From JAJFJD01 sp965228695 (GTDB lineage: Bacteria; Pseudomonadota; Alphaproteobacteria; UBA8366), in assembly GCA_965228695.1 (NCBI GenBank), contig CBDDIB010000002.1, positions 806,001-870,000 on the forward strand: a stretch of DNA of 64,000 bases, read 5' to 3'. Shown here piece after piece: positions 8,821-16,990 of this stretch. How positions within the stretch are numbered: position 1 is the first letter of the stretch; the number at the start of each line of letters is the position of its first letter. The notes beneath the pieces are model-generated. The model had not been told where the DNA came from, made no database searches, and was given only the letters and a program-made list of their open reading frames with translations. The translations under genes and the position numbers were made by a program.

Positions 8821-10097
8821 CAGGCGGCCCGCGCGGCCGCTTTGGCCGGGTGCGGCATCGCGGCGCTCCTGCGCAAGCGCGCCGCCAGCCGGTCGAGGCC
8901 GGCGTCGCTGCCGAACTTCCCGCGGAGCCGGACGGCGCCGGCGCCGCCGAGCCGCGCCCGCTCCTCTGGATCTTGGGCGAGCGCCAGGATCGCGGCGCTG
9001 AGCGCGTCCGGGTCTTCCGGCAGCACCAGCCACCCGGTTTCGCCGTGCCGGATCAGTTCCGGAATCGCGGAAACCCGGGTTGCGATAACCGGCAGGGCTT
9101 GGCTTTGCGCCTCCATCAAAACGTTGGGCAGGCCGTCGCGGTCGCCATCCGATGTGATGCGCGAGGTCATGAGGAACAGATCCCCCGCGCGCATCGCCTG
9201 CAGCACGTGATCCTGGGTCTGTGCGCCCTGCCAGTCGATCCGGTCCGAAAGACCGAGCCGTTGCGCGTGCCGCCGCAGGTCTTCCAGGTCCGGGCCGGCG
9301 CCGACATGCGTCAGCCGCCAGTGCAGCGCGGGCGGCAGCTTGGCCAGGGCGGCGAGCAGACCATCGAAGCCCTTCTTCCCGACCGCGCGGCCGACGGCGA
9401 GCAGTTGCAGCGGGTCGTCCGGGACATCCCCGGTCCGTGGCGGCCGCGTTGCCGTGAACGGCGGAAAGCGTTTTGGGTCGAGGCCGTGATACACAGTTTC
9501 GACCGCTGCGCCGGGTGCGATTCCGCGCAGCGTGTCTGTGGCCGCCGCGCTGCACGCCACCGTCCACGCGGCGCCGTCCAGCTTGCCGGCAAGGTCCCAG
9601 TGCGGCGTCGTCCAGACATCCTTGGCATGGCCCGATAGGCTGAAGCCGATCCCCAGCATCATCGCCGCATAGCGTGCGACCGATCCGGGCGTGTGCAGGA
9701 AGTGGGCATGCAGATGCGTGACCGTATCGCCCAGCTCGGCCGCGAGCACGCAGGCCTGCCCGAACCGGCGGAGCCGGTTGCGGGTCGGGTCGCGCGGAAC
9801 ATCGGCGGCGAGGGCGGCGCGCGCCGCCGCGTAGCCGGGCAGCCGGGCTGCGCGGCGCCAGGCCCGCATCGTCCGGCGCGGCTCGTGATGCAGATATTCC
9901 GGCAGGTACAGCAGCGGCGATGCGATTTCGTCGTGGATCGAATGGCGCGCCGGGTCGGTGGGATGACGCATCGAAACCAGGTGCAATGGTAGGCCGCGGC
10001 GTTCGAGTCCGAGGATTTCCTGCGCGATGAAGGTTTCGGACAGGCGCGGATAGCCTTTCAGCACGATGGCGATCTTGGCGCTGGCGGGTACGGTCAT
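8820..10097 (-). CDS. Glycosyltransferase family 4, colanic-acid WcaL-like
   Basis: A 425-residue GT4 enzyme. It begins KIAIVLKGYPRLSETFIAQE, the P-R-x-S-E-T-F signature of WcaL/AmsK-type exopolysaccharide glycosyltransferases. THLHAHFLHTPGSVARYAAM and GIGFSLSGHAKDVW match the same subfamily. The donor domain has LLAVGRAVGKKGFDGLL and DGLPNVLMEAQSQALPVIAT. There are 16 bases between the upstream stop and this ATG, and its own stop overlaps the next start. Likely adds a sugar to a surface polysaccharide or glycolipid; the specific linkage is not deducible. Confidence 0.9.
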   Translation of the reverse strand: MTVPASAKIAIVLKGYPRLSETFIAQEILGLERRGLPLHLVSMRHPTDPARHSIHDEIASPLLYLPEYLHHEPRRTMRAWRRAARLPGYAAARAALAADVPRDPTRNRLRRFGQACVLAAELGDTVTHLHAHFLHTPGSVARYAAMMLGIGFSLSGHAKDVWTTPHWDLAGKLDGAAWTVACSAAATDTLRGIAPGAAVETVYHGLDPKRFPPFTATRPPRTGDVPDDPLQLLAVGRAVGKKGFDGLLAALAKLPPALHWRLTHVGAGPDLEDLRRHAQRLGLSDRIDWQGAQTQDHVLQAMRAGDLFLMTSRITSDGDRDGLPNVLMEAQSQALPVIATRVSAIPELIRHGETGWLVLPEDPDALSAAILALAQDPEERARLGGAGAVRLRGKFGSDAGLDRLAARLRRSAAMPHPAKAAARAA

Positions 10098-10113
10098 GGC
10101 GCGGGCCGCCGGC

Positions 10114-11337
10114 TCATTCGTTCGCCGCGCTCAGGGCGCGCCGGCCCGGCGCCATGGCGCGTGTCGCCAGCCGTTGCACGTTCTCGAGCCCGTCGAGCAG
10201 GCCGGGGACGACGCTCTCGGACGGCGGCGGTTGCTGGCTGAGATGTTTGAGCGCGGTCGCCATGACAGACGCATCCGCCGCCGCCGCGGCGTCCAGCATG
10301 GTGGCGAGACCCAGGTCGCGGGCCTGTTGGGCGCGGATGAGCTGCTCGCGGCGCGGCCGGGTGCGCGGCACGATAAGCGCCGGTTTGTCGAAGGACAGCA
10401 CCTCGCAGAAAGTATTGTATCCGCCCATGCAGACGACGCCCGCCGCCTGCGCCACCAGATTTTCCATATAGGCGTCGAAGGTCAGGACGGTGGCGCCGAT
10501 GCGCCGGGCGCGGGTCTGGAATTGCTGCTGCCGGTCCGCCGCCATGAACGGCCCCAGCACGAAAAGCGCGCGCAGCGGCAGCGTCTCCCCCGACTCGTAG
10601 GCGCGCAGCACCCAATCCATCAATATCTCGCCGTCGCCGCCGCCGCCGGCGGTCACCAGGATATAGGGGTCGGTCATGTCGATCGGGCGGCGCGCCACGT
10701 CGTGGCCCGTGTTCCGGGTGTCCGGCAGCGACCGGCGCAGGTATCCGGTGAAGCTGGCCTTGCGCCGGACCGACGGCGGCAGGGCGAGGCCGTCGAGCGG
10801 GTCGCAAATCTGCGGCAGCCCATAGATCCAGATTTCATCATACAGGTCGCGCAGCGCCGGCACGGCCTGCTTGCGCTCCCACTCGCGGGCTAACGCCGCC
10901 GGATCGTCCAGCACGTCGCGCAGGCCCAGCACCAGCGGGCAGCCGCGAGCCCGCAGCATTTCCAGCGCGCCCCGCACTTCGCCCCGCAGGCCGAGCGGTT
11001 CCTTGTCGACGATGAAAAGATCGGGGTCGAAGGCTTCCGCGGTGTGGCGGATGATCGCCGCGCGCATGGCTAGCGTCTGCTCGAATTGGATGCCGAGCGT
11101 CAGCGAGGTGTATTCGCCGTTTTTGAGCTTGATGACGCCCGGGATGCGCACGAAATCCACGCGTTCGCCGAAATCGAACCGGCCGATGATCGGCGATCCG
11201 GACAGAATCAGCACCGACATATCGGGGTCGCCCGTGACCAGGGCCTGGGCGATCGTGCGGCAACGCCGCAGATGGCCGAGCCCGAAGGTATCGTGACTGT
11301 AGATCAGGACGCGCCTGCGCCCGCCGGGGAGTGTCAT
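10114..11337 (-). CDS. Predicted glycosyltransferase, COG4671-like
   Basis: A 407-residue protein that begins RRVLIYSHDTFGLGHLRRCR, the hallmark of COG4671 predicted glycosyltransferases. The start at 11337 is chosen because it leads straight into that motif; an extra nine codons upstream look non-coding. The C-terminal half has ILVTAGGGGDGEILMDW and VVCMGGYNTFCEVLSFDKPALIVPR, followed by R-R-E-Q-L-I-R-A, matching a MurG-like nucleotide-sugar site. It is the first gene of the minus-strand glycosyltransferase operon and is divergent from the exporter at 11531, with 193 bases between them for both promoters. Confidence 0.87.
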   Translation of the reverse strand: MTLPGGRRRVLIYSHDTFGLGHLRRCRTIAQALVTGDPDMSVLILSGSPIIGRFDFGERVDFVRIPGVIKLKNGEYTSLTLGIQFEQTLAMRAAIIRHTAEAFDPDLFIVDKEPLGLRGEVRGALEMLRARGCPLVLGLRDVLDDPAALAREWERKQAVPALRDLYDEIWIYGLPQICDPLDGLALPPSVRRKASFTGYLRRSLPDTRNTGHDVARRPIDMTDPYILVTAGGGGDGEILMDWVLRAYESGETLPLRALFVLGPFMAADRQQQFQTRARRIGATVLTFDAYMENLVAQAAGVVCMGGYNTFCEVLSFDKPALIVPRTRPRREQLIRAQQARDLGLATMLDAAAAADASVMATALKHLSQQPPPSESVVPGLLDGLENVQRLATRAMAPGRRALSAANE

Positions 11338-11530
11338 GCCGGATCTTCCCGTTCGAATACGCATTCCATCTGTATACCGGCGGACTATCGCATGTCTCGC
11401 CGTTGCCGTGGAAGTGATGAAATCCCGCGAAACGTGAGCTTATTTACCGGGACAAAGGGGTCGGTTAAGCTAATTTTAAGTGCGGCGGCGCATCATTGAG
11501 CATGCCCAAAAGGGGGTTGGCGGGCGGTTC

Positions 11531-14176
11531 ATGGAAAACTCCATATTCAGATACATCCTGCGGTATAGCGGGCCGCAGCAGCTTTATCTGATCGCCGTCA
11601 CGGTCGCCTACTACCCGTTCCTCTTCATGTCGCTGGAATTGCCGAAGATCATCGTCAACGAGGCGATCGGCGGCAAGGGGCCGCCCTATGTGATGCCGCT
11701 GTTCGGCACCGCCTTCGACATCGACGCCACGCAGATCCAATTTTTGCTGACGCTGAGCTTCAGCTATCTGTTCCTCGTGCTGATCAACGGCTGCTTCAAG
11801 TATCATATCAACGTCTACAAAGGGCAGCTGGGCGAACGGCTGCTGCGGCGCTTGCGCTATCAGCTCTATGCCCGGGTTTTGCGCTTCCCGATCGCGCGCT
11901 TCCGCAAGCTGGGCCAGGGCGAGGTTATCCCGATCATCACCGCGGAGGTCGAGCCGCTGGGCGGGTTCATCGGCACCGCCTTCGTCGATGTCATGTTCTA
12001 CGGCGGCCAGCTCGCGATCATCCTCGGCTTCATCCTGCTGCAGGACGTGTGGCTCGGGTTGGCGGCGATCGCCTTCTATCCGCTGCAGATCTACCTGATC
12101 CCGAAACTGCAGCGCCGCGTCAACATGCTGGCGAAACAGCGCATTCAGAATGTCCGCCGCCTCTCGGACCATATCGGCGAGTCGGTCTCCGGCATCGTCG
12201 AGATTCATGCCAACGACACCGCGCAGCTCGAGCTGTCGCGTTTCACCAGCCGGCTCGGGCGGATTTTCCAGATCCGCTACGAGATCTATCGCCGCAAGTT
12301 TTTCATTAAGTTTCTCAATAACTTCATCGATAAGCTGACGCCGTTCTTCTTCTTCTCGATCGGCGGCTATCTGGTCATCCAGGGCGAGTTGACGCTGGGC
12401 GCGCTGATCGCGGTGCTCGCCGCCTACAAGGACCTGGCGGCGCCCTGGAAGGAATTGCTGGTCTGGTATCAGCAGCGCGAGGACGTGCGCATCAAATACG
12501 AGCAAGTCACCGAGCAGTTCAATCCGCCGGGCATGCTGGACGAGACGCTGCAGACGCCGGACGCCGAGGATACCGGCCCGCTGGACGGCGACATCTCGAT
12601 CAACGTCAGCCTGTTCGACGAGGACGGGCATAAGATTCTCGAGGGCGCCGCGCTGACGGTGCCGGTCGCCTCGCATATCGCCATTGTCGGCGACCCGGCG
12701 AGCGGCAAGAGCGAGCTGGCGATGCTGATGGCGCGGCTGTTCCCGCCGAGTTCCGGGCGGATTACGATAGGCGGGCGCGACCTTTCCGGATTGCCGGAAG
12801 CGGTGACCGGCCGCCGCATCGGCTACGTCGGGGCGCATACCCATCTGCACAACGCCAGCATCGGCGAGAACCTGCTCTACGGGTTGAAGCATCTGCCGGC
12901 GGAATCGGATGCGCTGGCGGCCGACCTGGAGGCTGACGCCCGCGCCGAGGCGAAATGGTCGGGGAACTCGCCCTTCGACTATGCCGCCGACTGGATCGAC
13001 TATGCGGCGGCGGGCGTTGCCGGCCCGGACGAAATTCCCGCCCGGCTGATCGCGGCGCTGCGGGTCGTGGATATGGACGAGGACGTCTACGGCATCGGCC
13101 TGCGCGGCTGCATGAATCCATCGGAACATCCTGAAATCGCACAGAAGATCCTGGAGGCGCGGGCGACCATGCGCGACCGGACGCGCGATGCGCCGATCGC
13201 CGCCCTGGTCGAGCGCTTCGAGAAGGACCGCTATAACGGTAACGCCACGGTCGGCGAGAACCTGCTGTTCGGCGCGCCGCTGAACGACCGGTTCGACATG
13301 GACCGGCTGGCCGAGCACCCGTATGTGCGGCGCGTCCTCGACCGGTCCGGACTGACCGACGACTTCGTCACGATCGGCCTGCGCGTCGCCGAAACGATGG
13401 TCGAACTGTTCGCCGACCTGCCGCCGAACCATGAATTCTTTCAGCAATACAGCTTCATCTCCGCCGAGGAATTGCCGGAATACCGCCAGATCATCGACCA
13501 GGCGGCGCGCGGCACCGAGCCGAGCGACGAAAACCGGCTGCGGCTGCTCTCGCTGCCCTTCATGCTGATCACCGAGCGCCATCGGCTCGGCCTGATCGAC
13601 GGGCCGATGCAGGAACGGATCCTCGCGGCGCGGCACGCCTTCGCCGAAGGTCTGCCGCCCGAGTTGGAGGATTCGATCGCCTTCTTCGACGAGGACGAGT
13701 ACAACCCGGCCGCCACGATCCAGGACAACATCCTGTTCGGCAAGCTGGCCCACGGGCAAGCCTATGGCGACCGCAAGATCGGCGCGCTGGTCCGCGAGGT
13801 GGTGGAAAGCCTGGGCCTGCGCGACACGGTGATCGAGATCGGCCTGCGCGCACCGGTCGGTATCGGCGGGTCGCGGCTGTCGATCCCGCAGCGCCAGAAG
13901 CTGGCGCTCGGCCGCGCGGTGCTGAAACGCCCGGATATCCTGATCGTCAACGAGGCCGCCGAGGTCTTCGATCAACGGACCCAGGAACGGATTCTGGAGA
14001 ATCTGTTGGCGGAACGGCAGGGGCGGGGCCTGGTGTGGGTGATGAACCGGATCGTCGGGGCCGAGCATTTCGATCAGATCGTCGTGATGGATGATGGAAA
14101 GGTGGCCGAGCAGGGCAGCTACGAAGACCTTGCCGAGAGCGGCAAGACGCTGAACACCCTGCTCCGGGTCGCATGA
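11531..14176 (+). CDS. ABC exporter-like protein with expanded, degenerate nucleotide-binding domain
   Basis: An 881-residue half-transporter. Residues 1-330 are an ABC exporter membrane domain with several hydrophobic helices. The ATPase domain starts around 355: Walker A GDPASGKSE at 387-395 is intact. The usual LSGGQ signature is replaced by LSIPQRQ (about 783-789), Walker B reads ILIVNEAA (Asp to Asn at 807, the following Glu kept), and the H-loop His is Asn (WVMNR, 839). Between the first Q-loop-side motif and the signature lie about 340 residues, against roughly 90 in a normal domain. Three copies of a GENLLxG-like motif (443-451, 573-583, 729-739) are each followed by xxxIGLR (about 522, 615, 770). 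The ATG at 11531 is preferred to a GTG at 11480. First of three plus-strand genes. Confidence 0.88.
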   Translation: MENSIFRYILRYSGPQQLYLIAVTVAYYPFLFMSLELPKIIVNEAIGGKGPPYVMPLFGTAFDIDATQIQFLLTLSFSYLFLVLINGCFKYHINVYKGQLGERLLRRLRYQLYARVLRFPIARFRKLGQGEVIPIITAEVEPLGGFIGTAFVDVMFYGGQLAIILGFILLQDVWLGLAAIAFYPLQIYLIPKLQRRVNMLAKQRIQNVRRLSDHIGESVSGIVEIHANDTAQLELSRFTSRLGRIFQIRYEIYRRKFFIKFLNNFIDKLTPFFFFSIGGYLVIQGELTLGALIAVLAAYKDLAAPWKELLVWYQQREDVRIKYEQVTEQFNPPGMLDETLQTPDAEDTGPLDGDISINVSLFDEDGHKILEGAALTVPVASHIAIVGDPASGKSELAMLMARLFPPSSGRITIGGRDLSGLPEAVTGRRIGYVGAHTHLHNASIGENLLYGLKHLPAESDALAADLEADARAEAKWSGNSPFDYAADWIDYAAAGVAGPDEIPARLIAALRVVDMDEDVYGIGLRGCMNPSEHPEIAQKILEARATMRDRTRDAPIAALVERFEKDRYNGNATVGENLLFGAPLNDRFDMDRLAEHPYVRRVLDRSGLTDDFVTIGLRVAETMVELFADLPPNHEFFQQYSFISAEELPEYRQIIDQAARGTEPSDENRLRLLSLPFMLITERHRLGLIDGPMQERILAARHAFAEGLPPELEDSIAFFDEDEYNPAATIQDNILFGKLAHGQAYGDRKIGALVREVVESLGLRDTVIEIGLRAPVGIGGSRLSIPQRQKLALGRAVLKRPDILIVNEAAEVFDQRTQERILENLLAERQGRGLVWVMNRIVGAEHFDQIVVMDDGKVAEQGSYEDLAESGKTLNTLLRVA

Positions 14177-14192
14177 AGGAAGGACCGAACCG

Positions 14193-14660
14193 ATGAGCCT
14201 GCAGGAAGAAGTCGATCTGCTGCGTCGCGTGCCGCTGTTCGCGAAGATCGAACCGGCCAAGCTGAAACTGCTCGCCTTCACCAGCGAGCGGCTCGTCTTC
14301 GCGCCGAACGACGTGGTCTTCGAGCAGGGCCAGCAGGGCGACGCGGCCTATCTGGTGCTGCGCGGCTCGGCGGACGTGCTGGTCGACACCCCGGACGGCC
14401 AGCTCAACGTGGCGACGATCCAGGAACACGAGATCGTCGGCGAGATCGCCATTCTCTGCGACGTGCCCCGCACCGCGACCGTGCGCGCCGCCGCCGAGTT
14501 GGAGACGCTGCGGATTTCCAAGGACCGGTTCTTCGGCCTGATCGAGGAGTTTCCCGAGATGGCGGTGGAAATCATGCGCGAGCTGGCGCACCGCCTCGAG
14601 GTGACGACCAGCCGGCTGCGCGAGGCGCATGCCGCCGCCGGCGGCCAGCCCGCGCCGTGA
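14193..14660 (+). CDS. Cyclic-nucleotide-binding domain protein
   Basis: A 155-residue protein consisting of a single cNMP-binding (CAP_ED) domain plus short helices. The family pattern is plain: RVPLFAKIEPAKLKLLA, then EQGQQGDAAYLVLRGSADV, and the phosphate-binding cassette GEIAILCDVPRTATVRA around residues 88-105. The C-terminal helix (RELAHRLEVTTSRLREAH) could be a coiled coil or docking helix; there is no helix-turn-helix, so it is not a CRP-type transcription factor. It begins 16 bases after the exporter stop with an AAGGA-like ribosome site, so it is co-expressed and probably a regulatory partner of the exporter. Whether the ligand is cAMP, cGMP or none cannot be told. Confidence 0.9.
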   Translation: MSLQEEVDLLRRVPLFAKIEPAKLKLLAFTSERLVFAPNDVVFEQGQQGDAAYLVLRGSADVLVDTPDGQLNVATIQEHEIVGEIAILCDVPRTATVRAAAELETLRISKDRFFGLIEEFPEMAVEIMRELAHRLEVTTSRLREAHAAAGGQPAP

Positions 14661-14738
14661 TCCCCCAAGCAATACCGCCCGACATGATGCTCCGACCGGC
14701 ATCCCCACCCGGGTCCCGTTGCGCTCGGTGACAGTCTG

Positions 14739-15263
14739 ATGTCCCGCCTGGATTCCGTCATCCGAAGGCTGGAAGCGCAACGCGCCTGCCTCGGCCATGC
14801 GGCGGATTTGATCGAGGGGCGCGGCGGCGGGGACCGGGTCGCCGGCGTGGTGCTCGAGCTGGGGCTCGGCAACGGCCGGACCTACGATCACCTGCGGGAA
14901 ATCCTTCCGGACCGGGCGCTCTACGTGTTCGACCGTGAACTCGCCGCCCATCCCGATAGCCGGCCGGACGCGGACCATCTGTTTCTCGGCGAAATGGCAG
15001 CGACGCTGCCCCAAGCGGTGGCCTGGTTGCCGGGCAAGGCGGCGCTGATCCATCTGGACATCGGCGGCGGCGATATTTCGGAAACGGAACGAAATATCAA
15101 GGGCTTGGAATCACCGCTCGGGACGGTGCTGGCAGACGGCGGCGTGGTCGTCTCGGACCAGCCGCTACGCAGCCTTTCCGCAACCGACGGCATCGCAACG
15201 CTGGCCTTGCCGCCCGGGGTTCCGGACGGCCGGTATTTCCTGTATCGGCGGCTGAAATTATAG
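14739..15263 (+). CDS. SAM-dependent methyltransferase-like protein (Methyltransf_17-like)
   Basis: A 174-residue Rossmann-like protein. The likely SAM-binding motif I is VVLELGLGNGRTYDHLRE (residues about 37-54), followed by an acidic end of strand 2 (ALYVFDREL) and a motif-IV-like segment ALIHLDIGGGD near residue 107. Short length and the D-R-E-L strand 2 end fit the small S-adenosylmethionine methyltransferase family PF12692. It is 78 bases downstream of the cNMP-binding gene on the same strand, so it may belong to that operon; the substrate is unknown. Confidence 0.72.
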   Translation: MSRLDSVIRRLEAQRACLGHAADLIEGRGGGDRVAGVVLELGLGNGRTYDHLREILPDRALYVFDRELAAHPDSRPDADHLFLGEMAATLPQAVAWLPGKAALIHLDIGGGDISETERNIKGLESPLGTVLADGGVVVSDQPLRSLSATDGIATLALPPGVPDGRYFLYRRLKL

Positions 15264-15289
15264 GTTTCGGGGATTTAATTAAAATCCAG

Positions 15290-15305
15290 ACCTAATAAAT
15301 TAGGT
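15290..15305. terminator. AT-rich inverted repeat between convergent genes
   Basis: ACCTAA and TTAGGT form a perfect 6-base-pair stem with a TAAA loop, followed by an AT-rich run. It lies between the converging methyltransferase-like gene and xth, in the only AT-rich stretch nearby. The stem is short and has no G/C core, so termination activity is tentative. Confidence 0.35.
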
Positions 15306-15395
15306 GTTATATATAATTGCGGCTGTGTAGGGATCGGCCCGCGAAAGCGGGCAGTGGGCCGCCCATGGGCGTGCGGCGAGGCTTTCTCGGGATCG

Positions 15396-16187
15396 TTACG
15401 CGGACAGATCGATCGCGACGGGGGCGTGGTCGGACGCCTTTTCCCAGCCGCGGGCGTCGCGCAGGACCGAGGCGGCGGCGAGGCGGGATTTCAGCGGCGG
15501 CGTCACCCAGACATGGTCGAGCCGCCGGCCCTTGTCCGATTTCGACCAGTCGCGGGCCCGGTAGCTCCACCAGCTGTAAAGTTGTTCCGATTCCGGAATA
15601 AAATGCCGCACCGCGTCGATCCACGCGCCGGCGGACTGGACGCCGTCCAGTTTCTCCACCTCGACCGGGGTGTGGCTGACCACCTTCAGCAATTGCTTGT
15701 GCGACCAGACATCGGTCTCGAGCGGGGCGATGTTCAGGTCGCCGACCAGGATCATCGGCGTGTCCGGGTTGCGGTTTTCGGGGAACCAGGCGGTCATCTC
15801 CTCGAGGAACCGGAGCTTATGCGCGAATTTGTTGTTCTCCGCCGGGTCCGGCACGTCGCCCCCGGCCGGGACGTAGAAGTTATGCAGTTCCACCCCGTCG
15901 GCCAGTTCCACATAGATGTGGCGCGCGTCGGTCTTGCCGCACCAATCGCGTTTCTCGACCCGGGCGAAGGGTTCGCGCGACAGGATCGCGACGCCGTTGT
16001 ATCCCTTCATCCCGTTGAACGCGATGTGCGGATAGCCGAGGCCGCGGATCGCGTCCGCCGGGAACAGCTCGTCCGCGACCTTGGTTTCCTGCAGGCAGAT
16101 CACGTCGGGCGACGCGGATTTCTCGAGCTGCTCAATCAGATGCAGCCGCGCGCGGACCGAGTTGATGTTCCAGGTGACGAGTCGCAT
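15396..16187 (-). CDS. xth: Exodeoxyribonuclease III (AP endonuclease family)
   Basis: A 263-residue enzyme of the Exo III/APE1 family that cleaves DNA at abasic sites and degrades 3' ends in base-excision repair. Visible catalytic and metal residues are Asn7 in VTWNINSVRAR, Glu34 in VICLQETKV, the GDLNIAP motif (Asp, Asn) around residue 148, and the terminal SDHAPV (Asp-His). RRLDHVWVT precedes it. The length and all motifs are normal. It follows the FAH-family gene with a 13-base gap on the same strand, and is convergent with the methyltransferase-like gene. Confidence 0.95.
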   Translation of the reverse strand: MRLVTWNINSVRARLHLIEQLEKSASPDVICLQETKVADELFPADAIRGLGYPHIAFNGMKGYNGVAILSREPFARVEKRDWCGKTDARHIYVELADGVELHNFYVPAGGDVPDPAENNKFAHKLRFLEEMTAWFPENRNPDTPMILVGDLNIAPLETDVWSHKQLLKVVSHTPVEVEKLDGVQSAGAWIDAVRHFIPESEQLYSWWSYRARDWSKSDKGRRLDHVWVTPPLKSRLAAASVLRDARGWEKASDHAPVAIDLSA

Positions 16188-16200
16188 GGCGGTTTTCCGG

Positions 16201-16884
16201 TCAGACGATCTTCAGCGTCAAGTCGGTCAGCCCGTCCACGTGGCCGACCAGGGTATCGCCCTTCACGACAGCGGAAACGCCTTCCGGCGTGCCGGTCATG
16301 ATGACGTCGCCCGGCAGCAGCGTGATCAGCCCGGACAGGAAGGAAATCGTCTCGGGCACCGACCAGATCATTTTGTTCAGGTCCGATTCCTGACGCGTTT
16401 CGCCGTTCACGGTGAAGCGCAGCGTGCCCTTTTCCACATGGCCGACCTCGCTCACCGGATGAAGCTGGCTGCAGGGGGCGGCGTCGTCGAAATCCTTGGA
16501 CAGCGACCAGGGCCGGCGCAGGTCCTTGGCCACCGACTGCATGTCGCGCCGCGTCAGGTCGAAGCCGACGCCGTAGCCGAAGACGCAGTCGAGCGCCTGG
16601 TCGACCGGGATGTCGCGCCCGCCCTTGGCCAGTGCGACGATCATCTCGCATTCCGGATGCACATCCTCGGTGGCGGTGGGATAGGTCAATTCCGAGCCGG
16701 TGAACACGGCGGCCGGCGCTTTCGTGAAGAAGAAGGGCGGCTCGCGGTCCGGGTCGTGCCCCATCTCGCGGGCATGCGCGGCGTAATTGCGGCCGACGCA
16801 ATAGATGCGGCGCACCGGAAAGCTGCCGCCGCCGGCGACCGGCAACGACGGTGTGTCCCATTGTGGAATGACGGAATCGCTCAT
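16201..16884 (-). CDS. Fumarylacetoacetate hydrolase (FAH) family protein
   Basis: A 227-residue single-domain FAH protein. It has the family start IYCVGRNYAAHAREMG, the KAPAAVFTGSELTYP loop, and metal ligands in HPECEMIVAL (Glu-x-Glu) and GYGVGFDLTRRDMQ (Asp). The C-terminal LLPGDVIMTGTPEGVSAV is the conserved lid motif. The protein size and motifs match the YcgM/FAHD1-type acylpyruvate hydrolases or oxaloacetate decarboxylases; the exact substrate cannot be assigned. It is upstream of xth in the same direction. Confidence 0.9.
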   Translation of the reverse strand: MSDSVIPQWDTPSLPVAGGGSFPVRRIYCVGRNYAAHAREMGHDPDREPPFFFTKAPAAVFTGSELTYPTATEDVHPECEMIVALAKGGRDIPVDQALDCVFGYGVGFDLTRRDMQSVAKDLRRPWSLSKDFDDAAPCSQLHPVSEVGHVEKGTLRFTVNGETRQESDLNKMIWSVPETISFLSGLITLLPGDVIMTGTPEGVSAVVKGDTLVGHVDGLTDLTLKIV

Positions 16885-16990
16885 GGAGTTAGGTCCTTGT
16901 CTTCATTGGGATGGCCTGGCCGTGACTGCGGATCGCCGCAAACGGCGGCGGCCTTCGGAATCGAAACGTGCGCGGCGCGGGAAATATAGA

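Noticed and set aside
11465..14281. A 938-codon open frame on the minus strand covering the ABC exporter
   Set aside because: It is wholly antisense to a gene with clear ABC motifs, and its translation is low-complexity His/Gln/Arg/Asp-rich, the usual shadow of a GC-rich gene.
15307..15624. A 105-codon minus-strand frame next to xth
   Set aside because: It overlaps xth in another frame and has Arg/Pro/Gly-rich shadow composition.
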